Positions 31,475 through 34,008 of a stretch of DNA of 34,008 nucleotides are shown here, one piece after another. The DNA is taken from the NCBI RefSeq assembly GCF_016342785.1, contig NZ_JAEINH010000002.1, positions 1-34,008 on the forward strand, written 5' to 3'. The stretch's first letter is position 1, and each line of letters begins with the position of its first letter. The notes below the pieces were generated by a model. It did no database searches. It was not told where the DNA came from and saw only the letters and a program-made list of their open reading frames with translations. A program made the position numbers and the translations under genes. The stretch comes from Sanguibacter suaedae (GTDB lineage Bacteria; Actinomycetota; Actinomycetes; Actinomycetales; Cellulomonadaceae).

Positions 31475-32350
31475 TCAGAGGTGCGGTGTCACCGTCGGTG
31501 CCGGCTGAGCGTCGTTGAGCCACCGCAGGGCACGGGTGCTCGCCTGGCCGGCGGCACGCCCGAGGGTGCGGTCGAGGCGCGGGGAGTCCTTGAGCCGCAG
31601 TGGCTCGCGCGCCCACCGGGGGAGCGTGGCGACCGCCCCGCGGCAGAGCACCGCGTAGGGCGGCTTCGCGACCCAGGGCAGTGGTGCGTCGCGCAGGAGG
31701 AACCGCGCGACGTCGCGCGCGGCCGGGGTGCTCTCGAGCTCCGGGCGGAACGCCTCGAGAGCGGCGGCGAGCCCGGCGCGCGTGGTGGGGACGTCCTCGG
31801 CGCCGAGGCGGAGCGCGACGCCCGACGACTGCTCCACGTACGTGTCGCACTCGGCGTCCGTCAGGGGGCGCGCCCCGAACTTCTGGTGCGCCGTGAGGAA
31901 GCTGTCGACCTCGGCGACGTGCACCCACGTGAGCAGGTGGGGGTCGTCGGCCCGGTACGGCCGCCCGTCGGGTGCGGTGCCCGAGATCCTCCGGTGGACG
32001 GCACGGACGATCTCGACGGCGCGCTCCGCGTGCTCGACCGTCCCGAAGGTCGTGTCGGCGAGGAAGGTGCTGGTCCGGGCGAGGCGCCCCCAGACGTCCT
32101 GCCGGAAGTCCGAGAAGTCGTCGACGCCCGCCATGGCGAGCGGGTGCAACGACTGGAGGAGGAGCGCGCGGATGCCGCCCACGTACATGGACGCGTCGCC
32201 GTGGACGCGGTGGATGGGACTGCCCGGCGCGTGCCAGCGCTCGCCGGGCGTGGTGTGGATCCGCTCGCGAGCCGCGGGTCCCTCGGGTCCGGCGACCATC
32301 GAGAAGAGGCCGTCGCTGAGCCGCTGGCGGAGGGAGTGCGCTGGGGTCAC
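31475..32350 (-). CDS. MpaB/DUF2236 family protein (putative oxygenase)
   Basis: This protein of about 291 aa belongs to the DUF2236 family, related to fungal MpaB and latex-clearing protein, which bind haem. Landmarks are HRVHGDASMYVGGIRALLLQ, the conserved His69 in LHPLAMAGV, His119 in VRAVHRR and LLTWVHVAEVDSF (His144). The ORF continues to 32509, but homology begins near the GTG at 32350. The hexamer GAGACT ends six bases before that codon, which suggests a leaderless start. No signal peptide is visible. The reaction and substrate are unknown. The gene shows no tie to the sugar-acid operon next to it. Confidence 0.82.
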   Translation of the reverse strand: MTPAHSLRQRLSDGLFSMVAGPEGPAARERIHTTPGERWHAPGSPIHRVHGDASMYVGGIRALLLQSLHPLAMAGVDDFSDFRQDVWGRLARTSTFLADTTFGTVEHAERAVEIVRAVHRRISGTAPDGRPYRADDPHLLTWVHVAEVDSFLTAHQKFGARPLTDAECDTYVEQSSGVALRLGAEDVPTTRAGLAAALEAFRPELESTPAARDVARFLLRDAPLPWVAKPPYAVLCRGAVATLPRWAREPLRLKDSPRLDRTLGRAAGQASTRALRWLNDAQPAPTVTPHL

Positions 32351-32419
32351 GTGCCCAGTCTCGCTCCGTGCCCGGCAGCGTGCATCTGGGGTGGAGAGGG
32401 ACCCCACCCCGGAGTAAAA

Positions 32420-32440
32420 CGTTATCGATAACGATTGACG
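32420..32440. promoter_or_regulatory. LacI-type operator and -35 element for the third binding-protein gene
   Basis: CGTTATCGATAACG (32420-32433) is a perfect 14-bp palindrome with central CG, an operator type common for LacI-family sugar repressors in actinobacteria. TTGACG (32435-32440) follows directly, and AAGAGT (32459-32464) lies 18 bases on as a possible -10. No regulator gene for it is in the window. The rest of the 241-base gap holds another inverted repeat (TGGGGT 32387-32392 with ACCCCA 32401-32406). Confidence 0.75.
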
Positions 32441-32591
32441 ATCACCCCGGACTGGTGCAAGAGTGGCGCGTGCGTCCCCCGGACGACGGCGTGCATCGAC
32501 GACGAGCACACCCTGCGCACCAGTGCGGGAGCCGTCATCCCCGGGTCAGAGGCTCTCCATGCTCGGCAACTCGACGATGAGGACTGACACC

Positions 32592-33872
32592 ATGAAGACA
32601 CGGAAGTTCCTGGCGGCGACCACCGCCGCGATGATCGGGGCTGCAGGCCTCGCCGCCTGCGGCGGGGGCGACGAAGGATCCGACGGCGACGTCGCGATGA
32701 CCTTCTGGCACAACTCGACGACCGGCCCGGGCAAGGAGTACTGGGAGAGCACGGTCGCCGACTTCGAGGCGGCCAACCCCGGGGTGACGATCGACATCCA
32801 GTCCATCCAGAACGAGCAGATGGACGGCAAGCTCCAGACCGCCCTCAACTCCGGCGACGCGCCCGACATCTTCATGGCGCGCGGTGGCGGCAAGCTCGCC
32901 GACGTCGTCGCGGCCGGCCAGGTCAAGGACCTCACGGGCGAGATCGCCGACGACGTGCGCGCCGACGTGCCCGAGACCGCGTTCTCGGCCTTCACCATCG
33001 ACGACAAGGTCTACGGGATGCCCATGGCCATCCTGCCCGGTGGCATGTACTACACCGAGTCGCTCTTCGACCAGGCCGGCGTCGCCGAGATCCCGACCAC
33101 GGTCGACGAGCTCGTCGACGTCACCGACACCCTGGACGCGGCAGGGATCCAGCCCATCGCGCTCGGCGGCAAGGACGCGTGGCCCGCCGCGCACTGGTAC
33201 TACTTCTTCGCTCTGCGCGAGTGCCCGCAGGACGTCTTCGAGTCCGCCGACGACCTCGACTTCTCCCACGAGTGCTGGACCAAGGCGGGCGAGGACCTCG
33301 AGGCCTTCGCCGAGACCGAGCCCTTCAACGACGGGTTCCTCACCACCTCCGCCCAGGGCAGCGCCGGCTCGTCCGCCGGCCTCCTCGCCAACTACCAGGC
33401 CGGCATGGAGCTCATGGGCGCCTGGAACATCGGTGTGACCGCAGACCTGACCCCCGACAAGGAGCCGCTCCCCGACCTGCGCTGGTTCCCCTTCCCCGAG
33501 GTCGAGGGCGGCGAGGGTGACCCCGCAGCGCTCATGGGCGGCGTCGACGGGTTCTCCTGCTCCGAGCAGGCGCCCGACGAGTGCGTCGACTTCCTCAACT
33601 TCGCGATGTCGCAGGAGAACCAGGAGGGCTACGCCACCGCGTTCCACACCGTGCCCGCCAACACCGCGGCGCAGGGCGTCGTCGAGGACCCGGCCCTCGT
33701 GTCCGTCCTCGAGGCCTACAACGAGGCGCCCTACGTCGCCCTGTGGCTCGACTCCGCGCTCGGCCAGAACGTCGGCAACGCGCTCAACGCCGCGATCGTC
33801 GAGATGCTCGCCGGCGACGGGGACGCCGCGAGCATCGTCACGGCGCTCGACGACGCCGCCGCCAAGGGTTAG
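32592..33872 (+). CDS. Extracellular sugar-binding lipoprotein (third importer)
   Basis: This 426-aa family 1 solute-binding protein has a short signal peptide (MKTRKFLAATTAAMIGAAGL) with lipobox LAAC and lipidated Cys23. MTFWHNSTTGPGKEYW opens the first lobe, and conserved segments include GDAPDIFMARGGGKL and YGMPMAILPGGMYY. The frame is open further up, but the ATG at 32592 has GAGGA eight to nine bases upstream and begins the signal sequence. The sugar is unknown. A LacI-type palindrome lies 160 bases upstream. Permease genes would be expected next but fall beyond the right edge. It is not a close copy of the other two binding proteins. Confidence 0.93.
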   Translation: MKTRKFLAATTAAMIGAAGLAACGGGDEGSDGDVAMTFWHNSTTGPGKEYWESTVADFEAANPGVTIDIQSIQNEQMDGKLQTALNSGDAPDIFMARGGGKLADVVAAGQVKDLTGEIADDVRADVPETAFSAFTIDDKVYGMPMAILPGGMYYTESLFDQAGVAEIPTTVDELVDVTDTLDAAGIQPIALGGKDAWPAAHWYYFFALRECPQDVFESADDLDFSHECWTKAGEDLEAFAETEPFNDGFLTTSAQGSAGSSAGLLANYQAGMELMGAWNIGVTADLTPDKEPLPDLRWFPFPEVEGGEGDPAALMGGVDGFSCSEQAPDECVDFLNFAMSQENQEGYATAFHTVPANTAAQGVVEDPALVSVLEAYNEAPYVALWLDSALGQNVGNALNAAIVEMLAGDGDAASIVTALDDAAAKG

Positions 33873-33881
33873 TCGAGCACC

Positions 33882-34008
33882 ATGAGCGACCCCACGGGCC
33901 AGAGCTCACGAGCATCCCTGACCATCCCGCCCGGGGGTCGTCCGGTGGTGGGGGGGGGGGCCCCGGCGCCCGCCCCCCCCCCCCCCCCCCCCGGCCCCCC
34001 GCCGCCCC
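33882..34008 (+). CDS. Possible N-terminus of a permease gene, cut by the window edge
   Basis: A frame opens at ATG 33882, nine bases after the binding-protein stop, and runs to the edge (MSDPTGQSSRASLTIPPGGR at the start). Operon logic suggests a MalF-type permease, whose N-termini are often disordered like this. However, 11 Gs (33950-33960) and 20 Cs (33973-33992) make the reading beyond about residue 22 unreliable. No domain can be recognised. Confidence 0.4.
   Translation, partial: MSDPTGQSSRASLTIPPGGRPVVGGGAPAPAPPPPPPGPPPP

Noticed and set aside
1-34008. CRISPR arrays, transposons, phage genes, tRNA/rRNA, toxin-antitoxin or defence systems
   Set aside because: No regularly spaced repeats, transposase or integrase motifs, tRNA-like cloverleafs or defence-type domains were found; the content is ordinary catabolic and housekeeping genes apart from the points listed.

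Overview
The window is very GC-rich (by eye above 70% G+C), with long overlapping shadow frames, GC-ended codons, GTG starts, hairpin terminators lacking U-tracts, and several genes that look leaderless. Sugar ABC importers are encoded without their own ATPase. Together this points to a high-GC actinobacterium, most likely a saprophytic, sugar-scavenging member of the Micrococcales (Cellulosimicrobium/Promicromonospora/Cellulomonas type). That placement is inference from gene content, not a database match. No rRNA, tRNA, CRISPR array, insertion sequence or phage gene was found. The right edge (last ~60 bases) is homopolymeric and looks like a contig end.

Layout. (1) 31-3091: a Gfo/Idh/MocA dehydrogenase (minus) with a LacI-type operator-like site upstream, then a SanA/YdcF-like DUF218 membrane protein, a small cupin, and a YdeI/OmdA-family protein. 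(2) 3144-12243: a beta-galactoside island. A minus-strand operon encodes two ABC permeases, a solute-binding lipoprotein and a GH42 beta-galactosidase, and is closed by a perfect 15-bp hairpin. It diverges from a LacI repressor gene, and matching palindromes (ATGTTTGCGCAAACAT type) lie in front of both units. A second, paralogous GH42 gene converges on the repressor gene and carries a different operator-like motif. (3) 12304-17322: housekeeping and regulatory genes: a small one-TM protein, a PAS/GAF/SpoIIE-type phosphatase, a second LacI regulator in a probable operon with glycerate 2-kinase, and the tRNA methyltransferase TrmL.

(4) 17361-26009: the most unusual block. A Gfo/Idh/MocA-PmoA (DUF6807) fusion (minus) diverges from a plus-strand operon of two permeases, a binding lipoprotein and two tandem paralogous Gfo/Idh/MocA enzymes in which the usual catalytic Asp is replaced by His. 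A perfect 18-bp LacI-type palindrome sits just downstream of a TTGACA promoter in the divergent gap. I read this as an import plus NAD-dependent glycoside or sugar-modifying system of unknown substrate. (5) 26061-26744: an unrecognised 227-aa protein bracketed by two strong hairpins.

(6) 26827-31417: a sugar-acid unit. A GntR/FadR regulator diverges from an operon for a mannonate dehydratase-family enolase-superfamily enzyme, an MHS-type proton symporter, and an L-idonate 5-dehydrogenase-like enzyme that has lost all four structural-zinc cysteines. The operon has a GntR-like inverted repeat in front and a ~17-bp hairpin behind. (7) 31475-34008: an MpaB/DUF2236 protein and, divergently, a third sugar-binding lipoprotein with its own LacI-type palindrome (CGTTATCGATAACG), followed by what may be the first codons of a permease gene at the contig edge.

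Overall the window is a cassette array of carbohydrate uptake and catabolic units, each with its own operator type. The LacI-type sites fall into four sequence classes but only two LacI genes are present, so some regulators must lie elsewhere.
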